A DNA stretch of 14,278 nucleotides from the NCBI GenBank assembly GCA_900544385.1, contig UQVD01000052.1:1-14278 (forward strand), written 5' to 3'. A program made the position numbers and the translations under genes. The stretch is from an uncultured Collinsella sp. Its GTDB lineage: Bacteria; Actinomycetota; Coriobacteriia; Coriobacteriales; Coriobacteriaceae. The notes beneath the pieces are model-generated. The model worked only from the letters and a program-made list of their open reading frames with translations, was not told the origin of the DNA and did no database searches. Shown here in pieces: positions 13,844 to 14,278 of the stretch (positions are counted from its first letter, which is position 1; each line of letters starts with the position of its first letter).

Positions 13844-14278
13844 ATGGCCGAACCCACGCTTTTACCCGAGCGGCTTCAGTACCGCCCGACCAAGATCGAG
13901 CTCGACGAGAGCATCGAGAAGGCCAAGGCGACCCTTCTTAAGAAGATCAAGCGCTCGGTGTACGTCTACCGTGTTGACTGCGGCGGCTGCAACGGCTGCG
14001 AGATCGAGATCTTCGGTTCCATCACGCCCGTCTTCGACGTCGAGCGTTTTGGCATCAAGGTCGTTCCCTCGCCCCGTCACGCCGACGTGCTGCTGTACAC
14101 CGGTGCCGTGACGCGTGCCATGCGCATGCCGGCCCTGCGCGCCTTTGAGGCCGCACCCGATCCAAAGATCGTGGTGTCCTATGGCGCGTGCGGCTGCACC
14201 GGCGGCATCTTCTACGACAACTACTGCGTCTGGGGCGGTACGGATAAGATTCTGCCGGTCGATGTCTACATCCCCGGC
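13844..14278 (+). CDS. hyfI: [NiFe] hydrogenase small subunit HyfI, truncated by window edge
   Basis: Small (NuoB-like) subunit that carries the cluster nearest the Ni-Fe site and hands electrons to HyfG. The 145 residues present include the [15 protein letters not shown] motif (C46, C49, C52), [14 protein letters not shown] (68-81), and [12 protein letters not shown] with C116 and C118. The window ends at VYIPG, just before the expected PGCPP cysteine that should be the last cluster ligand. The protein should need roughly 100 more residues (E. coli HyfI is about 250). The ribosome-binding site AGGAGG (13831-13836) is 7 bases before the ATG, and hyfH ends two bases earlier. Confidence 0.95.
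   Translation, partial: MAEPTLLPERLQYRPTKIELDESIEKAKATLLKKIKRSVYVYRVDCGGCNGCEIEIFGSITPVFDVERFGIKVVPSPRHADVLLYTGAVTRAMRMPALRAFEAAPDPKIVVSYGACGCTGGIFYDNYCVWGGTDKILPVDVYIPG

Noticed and set aside
1..14278. CRISPR array, tRNA, rRNA, insertion sequence or prophage
   Set aside because: No regularly spaced repeats, no tRNA or rRNA sequence, no transposase or integrase reading frames. The Tn5 mosaic end at 14-32 is from library preparation.

Overview
The window comes from a GC-rich bacterium and carries most of a formate hydrogenlyase locus of the Hyf (hydrogenase-4, FHL-2) type. The proteins follow the E. coli Hyf/FdhF set gene by gene, but the very GC-rich third codon positions and the neighbouring RelB/DinJ-PIN cassette suggest a gut anaerobe of the Coriobacteriia (Collinsella/Olsenella-like). 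That taxon is an inference, not proven by the sequence.

Layout. Bases 1-32 are a Nextera transposase adapter, so the left edge is a library artefact and real sequence starts at 33. From 33 to 753, on the minus strand, lie a RelB/DinJ-family antitoxin and an overlapping PIN-domain (VapC-like) toxin gene that is cut by the adapter. A relatively AT-rich non-coding stretch of about 430 bp (754-1180) holds a good sigma70-like promoter for the toxin-antitoxin pair, a strong 11+11 bp inverted repeat, and a leader able to fold into hairpins ahead of the rightward operon.

From 1181 to the right edge all genes run on the plus strand: a HydN-like ferredoxin, the selenoprotein formate dehydrogenase H (fdhF, in-frame UGA at 2193-2195 with a matching SECIS hairpin), then hyfA, B, C, D, E, F, G, H and a truncated hyfI. 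Gaps from hyfA onward are a few bases or slight overlaps. The exception is the 78-base gap after fdhF, which holds a terminator-like GC hairpin, so the locus may be read as a hydN-fdhF module and a hyf module with different mRNA levels.

How it works. FdhF oxidises formate to CO2 at a Mo(or W)-bis-MGD/selenocysteine site. Electrons pass through the four-cluster ferredoxin-like subunits (HydN, HyfA) and through HyfH and HyfI to the Ni-Fe site in HyfG, where protons become H2. HyfC (NuoH-like) anchors this arm, and HyfB, HyfD, HyfF (antiporter-like) and HyfE form an extended membrane arm that could couple the reaction to ion translocation. Everything needed to join formate oxidation to H2 production is together in one place, except HyfJ, maturation proteins (Hyp, HycI-type protease), Sec machinery and a formate channel, which must lie outside the window.
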